DNA from: Neobacillus dielmonensis
GTDB taxonomy: Bacteria > Bacillota > Bacilli > Bacillales > Cytobacillaceae
Reading direction: 5' to 3'
Assembly (NCBI RefSeq): GCF_000612665.1
Contig: NZ_HG942078.1
Span: 34,004 to 98,003 of the forward strand
DNA: 64,000 nt
In this document: positions 46,218-55,032 of the stretch, one piece after another
How the letters are laid out: each line of letters starts with the position of its first letter
Numbering within the stretch: position 1 is the stretch's first letter
Notes under the pieces: generated by a model
The model's input: the letters and a program-made list of their open reading frames with translations, nothing else
Databases searched by the model: none
Told to the model about the DNA's origin: nothing
Translations under genes and position numbers: made by a program

Positions 46218-46302
46218 ATTTCCTCCTGATCTATGAGTGAATAAGGCGAATGTTTTAAGTTTACAACCTACCAATTTCCCCTGATAAAATAGTCCTAACT
46301 AA

Positions 46303-46512
46303 TTATGCACATGGTTTTCCCCAGATTCCAGTTGGTTATCAACAACTTTCGGCGTTTATCCACAGATTTATTCACATTGTAAGTGCCAACTGTTTAATAA
46401 TTATGATTTATATGACAATAACATTGACATTATCCACATAATCGATGTGTTTTTCCACAAAACAAGCGGAATAGTCCACATTATCCCGTGTTTTATCCAC
46501 ATTCTTTCCACA
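46303..46512 (+). promoter_or_regulatory. DnaA-box cluster, helically phased
   Basis: Three perfect DnaA boxes (TTATCCACA at 46356, 46430, 46493) and TTWTNCACA matches at 46303, 46368 and 46451 lie in one orientation. One- or two-mismatch boxes occur at 46315, 46336, 46472 and 46504. Boxes at 46430, 46451, 46472 and 46493 are exactly 21 bp apart, as are 46315 and 46336; partners at +11 to +12 bp follow several. This is not oriC, as no dnaA or dnaN is present. It resembles the DnaA-box clusters that titrate or load DnaA in B. subtilis. Confidence 0.82.
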
Positions 46513-46522
46513 TTCAAATAAA

Positions 46523-46550
46523 ATGGACCTTGATTTTCGCCTAGGTCCAT
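46523..46550 (-). terminator. Terminator of the 48-residue gene
   Basis: An 8-bp stem ATGGACCT/AGGTCCAT (46523-46530 with 46543-46550) with a 12-nt loop is followed on the minus strand by TTTATTT, directly bordering the DnaA-box cluster. Confidence 0.7.
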
Positions 46551-46563
46551 GGGATTATACTTA

Positions 46564-46710
46564 TCATTTTGTTGGACTTTCTGTCTGACCGCTGGACGTG
46601 TCTTCCGATTTCTCGACGATTTGTCCCAATTCACCAATATCGCCTTTCGCATTGATGATTTCAAAGATTTGATTTAATCCCTCGCTGGTTTCGTCCTGTT
46701 TATCTTTCAA
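46564..46710 (-). CDS. 48-residue acidic hypothetical protein
   Basis: Started at TTG 7 nt after AAAGGAGG; starts MKDKQDETSEGLNQIFEIINAKGD and ends with a Ser/Thr/Gly-rich tail. It has an own terminator and no membrane segment. No family recognised; it may be a small sporulation or regulatory protein. Confidence 0.5.
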   Translation of the reverse strand: MKDKQDETSEGLNQIFEIINAKGDIGELGQIVEKSEDTSSGQTESPTK

Positions 46711-46840
46711 AATCATTCCTCCTTTTGCTGCTATTAGGGTGACCACTTTTTGGATAAATATGAACAATTTTATCCTCGTTCTGTATTTTCTTTATCAGAT
46801 ATACCAGCACTGCCTCGATAGCTGCCAATTTCAAATCAAA

Positions 46841-46879
46841 TAAAAACACGCCGGGAGTCATTACCCAGCGTGTTTTATT
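46841..46879. terminator. Bidirectional terminator
   Basis: A 13-bp stem with mismatches (46843-46855 with 46864-46876) and 8-nt loop, with T-rich tail on the minus strand, directly follows the stop of the gene at 46880. Confidence 0.75.
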
Positions 46880-47074
46880 CTACAATCGTGCTCCAATTTC
46901 CACGACTTTGCTATTATGATAGATTGCTTTTACCATTAATTTAATTCTTAGTTCTTCACATAAACAATCTTGCTGCAGCAGTTCGTTATGGCGCTGCTGA
47001 AAAAAATGGTAGTAGTATTTGCCCTTTAATAACATTCTTAACACATGAAGGCCCTCCTCAATTGTGATAGACAT
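46880..47074 (-). CDS. 64-residue hypothetical protein
   Basis: A charged helical protein (VLRMLLKGKYYYHFFQQRHNELLQQDCLCEELRIKLMVKAIYHNS) lying immediately before a strong terminator. The start codon has no good ribosome site, so the N-terminus is uncertain. No family recognised. The 290 bp upstream to the TelA terminator holds no gene I can support. Confidence 0.4.
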   Translation of the reverse strand: MSITIEEGLHVLRMLLKGKYYYHFFQQRHNELLQQDCLCEELRIKLMVKAIYHNSKVVEIGARL

Positions 47075-47325
47075 AAATCGTGGAAGTAGGTCGTGTTCGG
47101 TAACTGGCTGGCGTTGCCGTTAGACAGTAGCCCCTATAGTTTTGCGTCACCATTTTTCAATGGGTTTGCCGTTTCGTACGATTTATGTGTTTATATGAAA
47201 AATATACATAAATCTGAAGGAAAAGGAAAGTGTCTAGTTTCCTATTGCTGGACAGAATTTTCTGAACCATCAATGACCTTGTGACCAGGCTTTCCTTCTA
47301 ATAGGTCAAGTGCCAACCTTCAAGA

Positions 47326-47356
47326 AAAAAGCTCCTGGTGCTTATAGCACACAGGA
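47326..47356 (-). terminator. xpaC-telA operon terminator
   Basis: An 11-bp stem with one mismatch (CTCCTG-x-TGC pairing, 47331-47341 with 47347-47356) is followed on the minus strand by six T. Confidence 0.8.
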
Positions 47357-47365
47357 GACATGGGG

Positions 47366-48535
47366 TTAATTCCCTTTTATTTCTAACAATTTTACTTTCA
47401 AATCGTTTTCCATCGCAGCCAATTCTTGTTCTGCGATTCGGCGTTTATTGCGGCCTTCCTCTTGAATCCGTAATGTTTCCTCTAGAGTACTAATCAAGTT
47501 TTCCTGGGTCTTCTTCAACGTTTCAATATCGACAAGGCCACGCTCATTTTCTTTCGCTGTTTCAATCGTATTGGTTTTTAGCATTTCCGCATTTTTCAAC
47601 AACAGCTCATTTGTTGTCTTCGATACTTGCTTTTGCGCCTCTACTGCATGACGCTGACGGATTAACGTCAGTGCAATTGCCACTTGGTTTTTCCATAAAG
47701 GAATCGCCGTCACGATCGATGATTGAATTTTTTCTACCAGTGCCTGGTTCGTGTTTTGAATCAAGCGAATTTGCGGTGCGCTTTGGATGGTAATTTCTCG
47801 GCTCAACTTCAGGTCATGCAGACGTTTATCCAAGCGGTCGGCAAATTGAATCATGTCGTTTACTTCTTGGAACTTCATCTGGTCACTGGTCAGCTCTGCC
47901 TGGCGCTTCAACTCTGGGATCGTTTTTTGGTACATTTCTTCAAGTTTAAGTTCTCCGGCTGCGATATACACATTTAAGGCATGGAAATATTCCTTATTGT
48001 TATCATAAAGCTGGTCCAGCAATTTGATATCGGACAACAAGACGTTTTTACTGCGTTCCAGTTTCACGCTAATTCGGTCGATTTGCGCCCCCGTTTTTTG
48101 ATATTTCGAGAGCACTTCCTGCATGGAACTGGATATTTTTCCGAATAAACGGCCAAAGAAGGATGGTTTCTCATCCCTTAATTCGTCCGGATTGACTTCG
48201 TTCAATTTTTTCATTAAGTCGGCGATAATTTCACCAATTTCGCCAACATCCTTTTTCTGCACATGCTCTAACATCGTATGGGAAAAAGATAGGAGCTTGC
48301 TTTGGGCTTGGCTGCCATATTGAATCATCGCTTGATGGTTGGTCGGGTCAATTTGTTCTGCCAACTGGTAAGCCTTGGCTCGGTGCTCCTCCGGAATCAC
48401 ATCGATTAATTTGACTGGGCGGGCTTCCCCAGCCTGTGGAGTGGAAGCTTTCGCTGGTTGAAGTCCCTCGCCAAATGGGTCAGCCAAAATATCATCTAAT
48501 AAATTATCTTTTTTGCTTGAAGTGTTTTCGTTCAT
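47366..48535 (-). CDS. TelA-family protein (YaaN-like)
   Basis: 389 residues, soluble and highly helical. TelA hallmarks: [46 protein letters not shown], a long coiled-coil ([26 protein letters not shown]) and [40 protein letters not shown]. The family is linked to toxic-anion (tellurite) resistance and envelope stress; the mechanism is unknown. Its start overlaps the xpaC stop (ATGA), the same arrangement as xpaC-yaaN in B. subtilis. Confidence 0.93.
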   Translation of the reverse strand: MNENTSSKKDNLLDDILADPFGEGLQPAKASTPQAGEARPVKLIDVIPEEHRAKAYQLAEQIDPTNHQAMIQYGSQAQSKLLSFSHTMLEHVQKKDVGEIGEIIADLMKKLNEVNPDELRDEKPSFFGRLFGKISSSMQEVLSKYQKTGAQIDRISVKLERSKNVLLSDIKLLDQLYDNNKEYFHALNVYIAAGELKLEEMYQKTIPELKRQAELTSDQMKFQEVNDMIQFADRLDKRLHDLKLSREITIQSAPQIRLIQNTNQALVEKIQSSIVTAIPLWKNQVAIALTLIRQRHAVEAQKQVSKTTNELLLKNAEMLKTNTIETAKENERGLVDIETLKKTQENLISTLEETLRIQEEGRNKRRIAEQELAAMENDLKVKLLEIKGN

Positions 48536-49188
48536 TTTAACCACCTGTTCTTATCGGGAAATTTCGAATCCTTGTATCTGTTAATCGAATGCTTGGCTAC
48601 GTCTATTTCAAAATTTAAATGGTCAACATCATTGGACACGACGGCATATAAGTCATCTTCCAATACTTTTGTCATTTCATTTAAGGTCTGTTTCGTTTCA
48701 ATCAGCGATTGATTAATCTCAATGTTTTTTTTCGGCTGGGATGCAAGGAAACTATACTTTTCGGTCAGTTCCACAATCGAATCCAAGTGGGAAAAATAAA
48801 ACGGCTCGGCTTGGTAAAACCGCTTCGGTTCCTTGGCAGCCATCTTATGGATTTTTTTAGTAATGCGCATGATATCCATTCTCTGCTTGACAGAAGCAAG
48901 GTCACGGAAGTCAAACAATGATTTGTTTAACCTGCGGATTTTCTTACTGGCTTCCGCCAAATTTTTTTGAATGTAGCGGTATTCTTTCCTTGATAGCTGA
49001 TGTTTTTTTAAAAATTGATGGGTCATGACTAAGGAAAGAATAACATGGACAATTACTCCTCCGAGTATGGCATAGCCTACTGACGGAAGAAAATGGACGT
49101 CAAAGAAAACGAAGCTGGCAAATCCCGTAATGATGGTAACAGGGACAGCAACGAATGACCTAATAATAAATGAGAGAAACGGGTTCAT
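48532..49188 (-). CDS. xpaC: XpaC-family membrane protein
   Basis: 218 residues. Two membrane spans near the N-terminus ([22 protein letters not shown] and [19 protein letters not shown]) precede a cytoplasmic helical region with [30 protein letters not shown] and [40 protein letters not shown]. It is the 5-bromo-4-chloroindolyl phosphate hydrolysis (XpaC) family. Four-bp overlap with the TelA gene. Enzymatic activity of its own is doubtful; a partner of TelA is likelier. Confidence 0.9.
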   Translation of the reverse strand: MNPFLSFIIRSFVAVPVTIITGFASFVFFDVHFLPSVGYAILGGVIVHVILSLVMTHQFLKKHQLSRKEYRYIQKNLAEASKKIRRLNKSLFDFRDLASVKQRMDIMRITKKIHKMAAKEPKRFYQAEPFYFSHLDSIVELTEKYSFLASQPKKNIEINQSLIETKQTLNEMTKVLEDDLYAVVSNDVDHLNFEIDVAKHSINRYKDSKFPDKNRWLK

Positions 49189-49497
49189 ATTGAATCGACT
49201 CCTGACTAATAATCCTTTATATTCATACGAATTAACCTGATGAATGTTTCATGGATGATAGCAAAAGGAAAGGATTCCCTTTACTACTTCCACAATACAT
49301 GAAAAAACTCCTGCTTACCATGGACTGCAAGCGGAAAGTTTTCTAGGTCTTAAGACGTATAAGAAAGGCGCTAGGGTGCTGGGAGCCGGACAATCTCAAA
49401 GTCCAGCATATAATATGTACTTACCTTTATAAAAAAGGGCGAGCGGCTGAAAAGTACAGCCCTCACCCTTGTGGCGTTGTAATCATAGGTTTTTCCG
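49189..49497. other. Intergenic, terminator only
   Basis: A stretch of about 300 bp upstream of xpaC holds the TM2-gene terminator at its end (next entry). No ORF with a ribosome site is seen; it should contain the xpaC promoter. Confidence 0.4.
49430..49472 (-). terminator. TM2-domain gene terminator
   Basis: A 14-15-bp stem with mismatches (49435-49449 with 49457-49470) and T-tract on the minus strand follows the TM2 gene. Confidence 0.85.
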
Positions 49498-50016
49498 TTA
49501 TGAATAGGGGATATATCCGGGGTCATGTTTTCTGGCAAAATCATCCGGATTGGAAACAAGATAGGCGATTCCTTCTATGAGACCGATAATCCCTGGGATG
49601 TAAGTCCAGCAGAATATTAAATACAGGATTCCCCACCCCCATCTGCCAAGATAAAATTTATGTACACCTATGCCGCCTAGCAAAATGGCCAAAATTCCTG
49701 CTGTAGTTTTATTTTTAGTGTATTTTGCCCCAACCCCGCGGCCGCCGGCACTCGAACTACTCGAGGAACTGGATGAACTGGATGAGCTGGATGCTCCTCC
49801 GCCTCCCCCTGCATTCATAAACACCATGGGCTGGCTTTGTTTATTGTCTTCCAACTTCTCAAGTTTCCGCTTATTTTCATCAAATAAATCATTCAAACAA
49901 CTTTTACAATAATTTTTTCCTTTCAGTTCGGTGTTACAGCTGCTGCAAATGAATTTCCCGCAGCCAACGCAAATGCCGACTGCCTCCGTATCAGGATGAA
50001 CATAACAATTACTCAC
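49498..50016 (-). CDS. B-box-like zinc finger and TM2-domain protein
   Basis: 172 residues. A zinc-binding N-terminus (CYVHPDTEAVGICVGCGKFICSSC then CKSC, residues 4-40) resembles a B-box-type finger. A linker with a Gly run and fourteen consecutive Ser separates it from a C-terminal TM2 domain with GILAILLGGIGVHKFYLGRWGWGILYLIF and WTYIPGIIGLIEGIAYL. GTG start 6 nt after GGGGGG. TM2 proteins are small helical-hairpin membrane proteins of poorly known function. Confidence 0.85.
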   Translation of the reverse strand: MSNCYVHPDTEAVGICVGCGKFICSSCNTELKGKNYCKSCLNDLFDENKRKLEKLEDNKQSQPMVFMNAGGGGGASSSSSSSSSSSSSSAGGRGVGAKYTKNKTTAGILAILLGGIGVHKFYLGRWGWGILYLIFCWTYIPGIIGLIEGIAYLVSNPDDFARKHDPGYIPYS

Positions 50017-50156
50017 ACAAGTCCCCCCTAGAAAATAGGTGTAAAAAAGTGATCTTACATTGATTTTACACCCAGTCGAAGAGAAGATTTTTATAGCAAT
50101 TTGACAATATTTAAAATTTTTGAATACACTTTAAGTTTCCATCATAAGCATGCTTC

Positions 50157-50543
50157 TTACTGCTCATATAGTTCTATCGGCAAACCATCTGGGTCACTAA
50201 AGAACGTGAATTTTTTATTGGTGACTGGATCCATTCGAATCGGCTCAACGGCGATCCCTCGGCCCGTTATTTCATCCGCTGCTGCTTGAATGTCCTCCAC
50301 ATCAAAAGCAAGGTGCCGCAGTCCTGCCGCCTCCGGATAACTAGGCCGTTTAGGCGGGTCGGGAAAAGAAAACAACTCAATTTGATATTGTCCGTTCACC
50401 TCTAAATCAAGCTTGTAGGAATTCCTTTCTTGTCGATAAACCTCATGAATCGGCTTTAATCCTAAAACACGAACATAGAAATCCTTAGACTTCTCGTAAT
50501 CTGAACAAATAATCGCTACATGATGTATTTTGTTTAGTTTCAT
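50157..50543 (-). CDS. Glyoxalase/VOC family protein (GloA2/YaeR-like)
   Basis: 128 residues, single VOC module pair. Metal ligands fit: H in IHHVAIICSDYEKSKDFYV, E in YQIELFSFP, H in LRHLAFDVEDI and E in LPIELYEQ. The sequence is of the GloA2/YaeR group rather than classic glyoxalase I. Start at the ATG 13 nt downstream of GGAAGG. Substrate unknown. Confidence 0.88.
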   Translation of the reverse strand: MKLNKIHHVAIICSDYEKSKDFYVRVLGLKPIHEVYRQERNSYKLDLEVNGQYQIELFSFPDPPKRPSYPEAAGLRHLAFDVEDIQAAADEITGRGIAVEPIRMDPVTNKKFTFFSDPDGLPIELYEQ

Positions 50544-50711
50544 TGACAACAACCTTCCTATATTTTATCTAACCACCATGATAACAAAAAGTCTTGGCTA
50601 TCTGTAAATCCGGCCGAAAAAATATTTAATCGGTACAAACTTTATTTTATAAAACAAGGAATATATTACATTTGTAATTCAAAAATCCCATTTTAAGAGG
50701 TGAAAACCATT

Positions 50712-52106
50712 TTGAAAAAAAGGGCCCTTTTTACCATCCCTATCATCTTGCTGCTGATTGCAGTGATAGTAACATCCTTTTTCTTAATAAATATCAAACC
50801 CTCCACGGGAAAATTATCCAATGCCCAAAAACTAGCGGAATACACCAAACCCGCTGTCGTCCGAATTCTCGACTATGCAGTCGTCGGATGGCAGTTTAAT
50901 GACTACAATCCCGATGTGGAAGCGGTTTTTAACCAACTGGGATACCAAACCGTCATCGGGGGATCCGGTTCGGGAGCGGTCATTAGTTCGAACGGCTACG
51001 TTGTCACCAATGCCCATGTCGTTGAGGTCGGAAAAATGGAAGACGCGGAGGTCGCCAATGCTGCCTTTGAACAGTTGGTCGCCACCATGGCCGATTACTT
51101 CCAGGAAGATTACAACGTGGCCTATGATTATCTGGTCGCATGGACCCAATATACCGGGATTGAAAAAGTGACCAAGGTGATTTTGCCCGGCGGGGAAAAG
51201 CTGGACGGAGAAATTAAAAGCTACGGGGCCCCTATTAATGAAGGAAAAGATGTTGCCGTTCTGAAAATCGAAAGCAAGAGCCTGCCTACCTTAACACTTG
51301 GTGATTCCGATGACATTCAGAACCAAGATAATATTTGGGTTAGTGGATACCCTGCTGCTGCTGATTCCGACCTGTTATCACCGGATTCCTCACTTGTTTC
51401 TTCCATGAATGCCGGACAAATCTCGGCGACTGAGAAAAAAACGGACCAAGGAAGTCCGGTCATTCAAATCAATGCCGCGGCCACACATGGCAATAGCGGC
51501 GGACCGGTGATCAATGACAAAGGCCAGATTATCGGGTTATTGACGTTCAGGGGCGATACAGTCAATGGCCAGGAAGTGCAAGGCTTTAATTTTGCCGTAC
51601 CAGTCAATACGGTGAAGGAGTTCGTCAATCAGGCAGGCGCAAAAAACACTAAGAGCGAAACGGACCAGCTATACAGGGGCGGCCTGAATCTGTATTGGGG
51701 AGGCTACTATAAACACGCTCTTGAAAAATTTGAAGCGGTTCAGCGGATATATCCAAACCATTCGGAAATCAAGGAATATATCAGTAATTCCGTAAAACGG
51801 CAAGACTCCAGTAAATTTTTATGGTCGGATTATTCCACCATCATTTATATTGTTGACGGCGTAGCAGGACTCCTGATTATTATTCTGCTAATCTTTACGT
51901 TTGCCGTAAAGACTAAACCGGCTGCAGCTGTGGCTGGAGGAGTTTCTATTAGCAGCGATTCCACCCCGCCACCTGCTGCACCCACTCCCGTCCAGCCTGA
52001 AAATGTTATACCGGACTTGAACAATGATGGGAAAGTTGATATTCAGGATATTTTGTTAGCTTTGCAGCAGCAGCAAAAACAAAATCAAAAGGACGATGAT
52101 AAATAA
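50712..52106 (+). CDS. Membrane-anchored S1C serine protease with EF-hand-like tail
   Basis: 464 residues from TTG, 9 nt after AGAGGTG. An N-terminal membrane anchor, then a trypsin-like domain with catalytic triad: His in VTNAHVVE, Asp in GKDVAVLKIE and Ser in HGNSGGPVI. An insertion of about 60 residues lies between His and Asp strands (MEDAEVANAAFEQLVATMADYF). A TPR-like stretch (YYKHALEKFEAVQRIYPNHSEIKEYI), a second membrane span (about 385-405) and a Pro-rich C-terminus with DLNNDGKVDIQDILLAL, a dockerin/EF-hand-type calcium loop, follow. There is no PDZ, unlike HtrA. Calcium-dependent control is inferred. Confidence 0.88.
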   Translation: MKKRALFTIPIILLLIAVIVTSFFLINIKPSTGKLSNAQKLAEYTKPAVVRILDYAVVGWQFNDYNPDVEAVFNQLGYQTVIGGSGSGAVISSNGYVVTNAHVVEVGKMEDAEVANAAFEQLVATMADYFQEDYNVAYDYLVAWTQYTGIEKVTKVILPGGEKLDGEIKSYGAPINEGKDVAVLKIESKSLPTLTLGDSDDIQNQDNIWVSGYPAAADSDLLSPDSSLVSSMNAGQISATEKKTDQGSPVIQINAAATHGNSGGPVINDKGQIIGLLTFRGDTVNGQEVQGFNFAVPVNTVKEFVNQAGAKNTKSETDQLYRGGLNLYWGGYYKHALEKFEAVQRIYPNHSEIKEYISNSVKRQDSSKFLWSDYSTIIYIVDGVAGLLIIILLIFTFAVKTKPAAAVAGGVSISSDSTPPPAAPTPVQPENVIPDLNNDGKVDIQDILLALQQQQKQNQKDDDK

Positions 52107-52200
52107 ATGCTCCGTTCGGGAAGACCTGCGGGCCCGAAAGAGCGATGTCAGCGGAATGTTAAGCTAATGCGTGAAGCACGTTTATCCTTTCTAAATAACT

Positions 52201-52240
52201 GGAAAAGGGATGCAGTTTTTGACTGCATCCCTTTTCTGTT
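52201..52240 (+). terminator. Terminator after the S1C protease
   Basis: A 16-bp perfect stem (52201-52216 with 52221-52236) with 4-nt T loop and T-tract. The 95 bp before it are GC-rich and non-coding. Confidence 0.9.
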
Positions 52241-52368
52241 TTAAAAAACGAAAATATGTATCTATAAGGAAACATTTCTGAACTCAAGCATATAAAAAGT
52301 ATAACTTGAAAGTATCTCCAATTCCTATTCTACTAAATTTATAGTTAGTCAAGAAAGGGGTATCGAAG

Positions 52369-53178
52369 GTGCCGGATAACCTTATTTTAGCATTTGGTTT
52401 AACGCTGTTTGCAGGACTTGCAACGGGAATTGGCAGCCTGCTTGCGTTTTTTACTCACCATACCAATACAAAGTTCTTATCAATCACCCTTGGATTTTCG
52501 GCTGGAGTGATGATTTATGTGTCGATGATTGAAATTTTTGTCAAAGCAAAAATCGCTTTGGTTGATGCTCTTGGCAAGGTGCCAGGTAACTGGCTTACTG
52601 TCGGCGGCTTCTTTGCGGGAATGCTGTTGATTGCAGGCATCGACAAATTCATCCCCAAACAATCAAACCCTCATGAGCTTCGGACCGTGGAAGATATGGA
52701 TGGCAATGGCAGTAAGGTGAAACAGCCAGATTTGTTAAAAATGGGAACCTTTACGGCACTGGCCATCGGGATTCATAACTTTCCAGAGGGGATTGCTACT
52801 TTTACTTCGGCCCTGCAAGATCCGAAGCTGGGAATTGCCATCGCGGTGGCAATAGCGATCCACAACATTCCAGAAGGAATTGCCGTTTCGGTGCCGGTTT
52901 ATTTTGCGACTGGCGATAAACGGAAGGCCTTTAAACTCTCCTTCTTGTCCGGCCTTTCAGAACCAATTGGTGCTTTTGCCGCCTATTTGTTCTTAATGCC
53001 ATTTTTAAATGAAATTGCGTTTGGTATTATTTTCGCAGCTGTTGCCGGAATCATGGTATTTATCTCCCTCGATGAACTGCTTCCTGCAGCGAAAAGATAT
53101 GATGAAGCCCATTTATCAATTTATGGATTAATCGGCGGCATGGCCGTCATGGCGATTAGTTTGCTGCTGTTTATTTAG
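52369..53178 (+). CDS. zupT: ZIP family zinc transporter
   Basis: 269 residues, eight membrane spans. The two metal-binding helices are intact: IGIHNFPEGIATF and IAIHNIPEGIAVSVPV, as in ZupT. LGFSAGVMIYVSMIEI is also conserved. It imports zinc and other divalent metals across the membrane. GTG start 9 nt after AAAGGGG. Single-gene unit; no Zur box recognised in the 130 bp upstream. Confidence 0.94.
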   Translation: MPDNLILAFGLTLFAGLATGIGSLLAFFTHHTNTKFLSITLGFSAGVMIYVSMIEIFVKAKIALVDALGKVPGNWLTVGGFFAGMLLIAGIDKFIPKQSNPHELRTVEDMDGNGSKVKQPDLLKMGTFTALAIGIHNFPEGIATFTSALQDPKLGIAIAVAIAIHNIPEGIAVSVPVYFATGDKRKAFKLSFLSGLSEPIGAFAAYLFLMPFLNEIAFGIIFAAVAGIMVFISLDELLPAAKRYDEAHLSIYGLIGGMAVMAISLLLFI

Positions 53179-53250
53179 GATGAACTAGATGGCTAGAAAA
53201 CTTTATAATAATAGATAAAGGTGATATCGATAGATAGGCTGTGGTGTTCG

Positions 53251-53814
53251 ATGGTATGGGTGTACTTTGCGTGTTCCTATTTAATTGGCAATCTGATGTT
53301 TGGTTTTTTAATGACAAGGCTTTTTTATCATGAAGATATCCGGAATTTAGGAAGCGGTAATGTAGGAGCAAGAAACGCCGGGCGTCTTTATGGAAAAAAG
53401 GCCTTCCTATTCACTTTTCTTGGAGACGCCCTTAAAGGAGCATTAGTAGTTGTGGCTGGCCGTTATCTCCATTTTTCGGATCCCGTTCAATTGATTGGAT
53501 TGGCACTTGTTATTATCGGACATTTAAAGCCGGTCTTTTTAAAATTTAATGGAGGCAAAGGGATCTCCACTTTTGTCGGTGGCATGGTGGCTTTCCAACC
53601 CCTGCTGATACCAGTGGCCATTCCTATTTTCCTCATCCTCTATCTATTTTTTAGAAGTCTTACACTTGCAGGATTGAGTGCATTTTTAATGATTCCTGTG
53701 TTTCTGGTAATCAAGCAATATCAATGGGAGTCCTTTTTGCTGGTAATCGTTATTATTCTAATGATTTTTATAGCTCAAAAGGACGATATCAAAGAACGTT
53801 TACTTAAAAAATAA
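53251..53814 (+). CDS. PlsY-type glycerol-3-phosphate acyltransferase paralogue
   Basis: 187 residues with five membrane spans. The PlsY motifs are visible: NLGSGNVGARNAGRLYG (first), GHLKPVFLKFNGGKGISTFVGG (second). PlsY acylates glycerol-3-phosphate from acyl-phosphate to make lysophosphatidate. SGNVGARN differs from the usual SGNIGATN, so this may be a divergent paralogue. The ATG at 53251 gives a normal PlsY N-terminus; a GTG at 53221 is possible. Ends in a terminator. Confidence 0.85.
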   Translation: MVWVYFACSYLIGNLMFGFLMTRLFYHEDIRNLGSGNVGARNAGRLYGKKAFLFTFLGDALKGALVVVAGRYLHFSDPVQLIGLALVIIGHLKPVFLKFNGGKGISTFVGGMVAFQPLLIPVAIPIFLILYLFFRSLTLAGLSAFLMIPVFLVIKQYQWESFLLVIVIILMIFIAQKDDIKERLLKK

Positions 53815-53823
53815 TATTTGCTA

Positions 53824-53852
53824 AGTGTTCGCCTAGGGCGGACATTTTTTTC
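53824..53852 (+). terminator. Terminator after the plsY-like gene
   Basis: An 8-bp perfect stem (53826-53833 with 53837-53844), 3-nt loop and seven T. Confidence 0.9.
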
Positions 53853-54148
53853 TTTCTATACTAATAAAGGATTTCACATCCATTAAGTTTCACTGCTTCC
53901 TGGATGCCTAGGTCAGAAATGTTGCGGGCTAAGCGGATGATTTTGATTAGGGTGCAGTTTGGGATGTCATGTTTCCAATAGAATGACTGAAATTAATCAG
54001 TATTACTAAGGTAAAATTGAGGTTTTCTTGTCCAAAAATTTCATCTATCTTTCCAGCGTGACAAAACGACAAAATAACGTATAAAAGTACTAACAGAATA
54101 ATATCTATTCTATATGGGCAATTTCGTTTCAGTTGCATCTAAGGAGGA
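53853..54148. other. Intergenic region, possible decayed coding remnant
   Basis: On the minus strand a startless frame (about 53870-53998) reads FYWKHDIPNCTLIKIIRL then ARNISDLGIQEAVKLNGCEIL before a stop. It looks protein-like, but is short and bounded by stops. Nothing else is seen except the presumed promoter of the small gene at 54149. Confidence 0.35.
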
Positions 54149-54379
54149 ATGACTCTGAGAATCATCAGATGGATTCAACGGCTGATCGGTATCCTCATGA
54201 TTATTTACGGAATTTATCTCATCTTTGGAACACAACAATTCTTTGGGGCTTTGCTAATCATACTAGCCCTTCTGATCATACCTAATTTAAGCGACAAAAA
54301 GAGAGAAACCCATCAGAGCAAGACCTCCGTCAGCGAGGGGGCTAAGGAGGAAAAAAGGACATCTAAAAGCAGTGAATAA
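54149..54379 (+). CDS. Small membrane protein, hypothetical
   Basis: 76 residues with two close membrane segments (LIGILMIIYGIYLIFG and FGALLIILALLIIP) and a charged, Ser/Lys-rich cytoplasmic tail. AAGGAGG lies only 1 nt before the ATG; a CTG two codons later would have ideal spacing, so the true start could be CTG at 54155. No family recognised. Confidence 0.65.
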   Translation: MTLRIIRWIQRLIGILMIIYGIYLIFGTQQFFGALLIILALLIIPNLSDKKRETHQSKTSVSEGAKEEKRTSKSSE

Positions 54380-54468
54380 CCTTTGAACAGCCGCCGTCTA
54401 TTATAACAGGTAAGCAAGGTATGTGAACAAACTTGTCGTATTGTCTACGCACCTTGCTTGACGTGTTT

Positions 54469-54909
54469 TTATTTAGCCTTGACATAATAGTAGAGAAACC
54501 AAACGGCATGGCTTTGTTCATCTTTGGCTGCTCTTTGAAAAGCTTCTTTAATGTAGGGGTCTGTTGATTTATCGGATATATCCAGGTAAAAGTCGACGGT
54601 TTTTTGCTCATCCTGGAGCGCAAATTCAAGGCCGGCTAAATAGGTGTTGGGGCAGTCTTCGATAATTTTCGGCTGCGGCTGCCTTCCTGTCAGGTTTTGA
54701 TAAATTTGGACGAAATGGTGGTAATGCTTAATTTCATCCTGGCGAATTTCAAGTATTTGCTCTCGCTCCTGTTTGTTGCCCGCCAAATTGGCCAGCTTTG
54801 CATAGCAGTCAATGGCGCTGTACTCCCCATTGATCGCCTGCTCAATGTCACTGATGAACTGATTCGTTTGTCTGTTTATCGCATCCAAATAATTAGTAAA
54901 AGGAAACAT
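54469..54909 (-). CDS. Ferritin-like (rubrerythrin-type) domain protein
   Basis: 146 residues forming four helices with paired metal ligands: INGEYSAIDCYAKLA, EIRQDEIKHYHHF, ALQDEQKTVDFYL and AAKDEQSHAVWFLYY. This E, ExxH, E, ExxH pattern marks a ferritin-like di-iron fold. Relatives in Bacillus are spore-associated or oxidative-stress proteins. ATG 54909 follows GAGAGG; the GTG three codons earlier is too close to it. Confidence 0.85.
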   Translation of the reverse strand: MFPFTNYLDAINRQTNQFISDIEQAINGEYSAIDCYAKLANLAGNKQEREQILEIRQDEIKHYHHFVQIYQNLTGRQPQPKIIEDCPNTYLAGLEFALQDEQKTVDFYLDISDKSTDPYIKEAFQRAAKDEQSHAVWFLYYYVKAK

Positions 54910-55032
54910 TGGCTGCACCTCTCCGTATTTTTCTTTTATTTTACGGGGAATAAAGTATTTGGGTGCTTTAAATCACTATTTTTTATGTTTATACATTCCA
55001 TATTTACACATCCTATCATTGGAGGTGATAGA

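Noticed and set aside
46303..46512. Chromosomal replication origin
   Set aside because: The DnaA boxes are real-looking, but no dnaA, dnaN, rpmH or AT-rich unwinding region accompanies them.
46401..46664. 87-codon minus-strand ORF
   Set aside because: It runs through the DnaA-box cluster and a terminator and overlaps a better-supported small gene.
47366..49188. Tellurite-resistance (ter) operon
   Set aside because: TelA is present, but its partner is XpaC, and TerB/C/D/E are absent; this is the ordinary Bacillus xpaC-yaaN pair.
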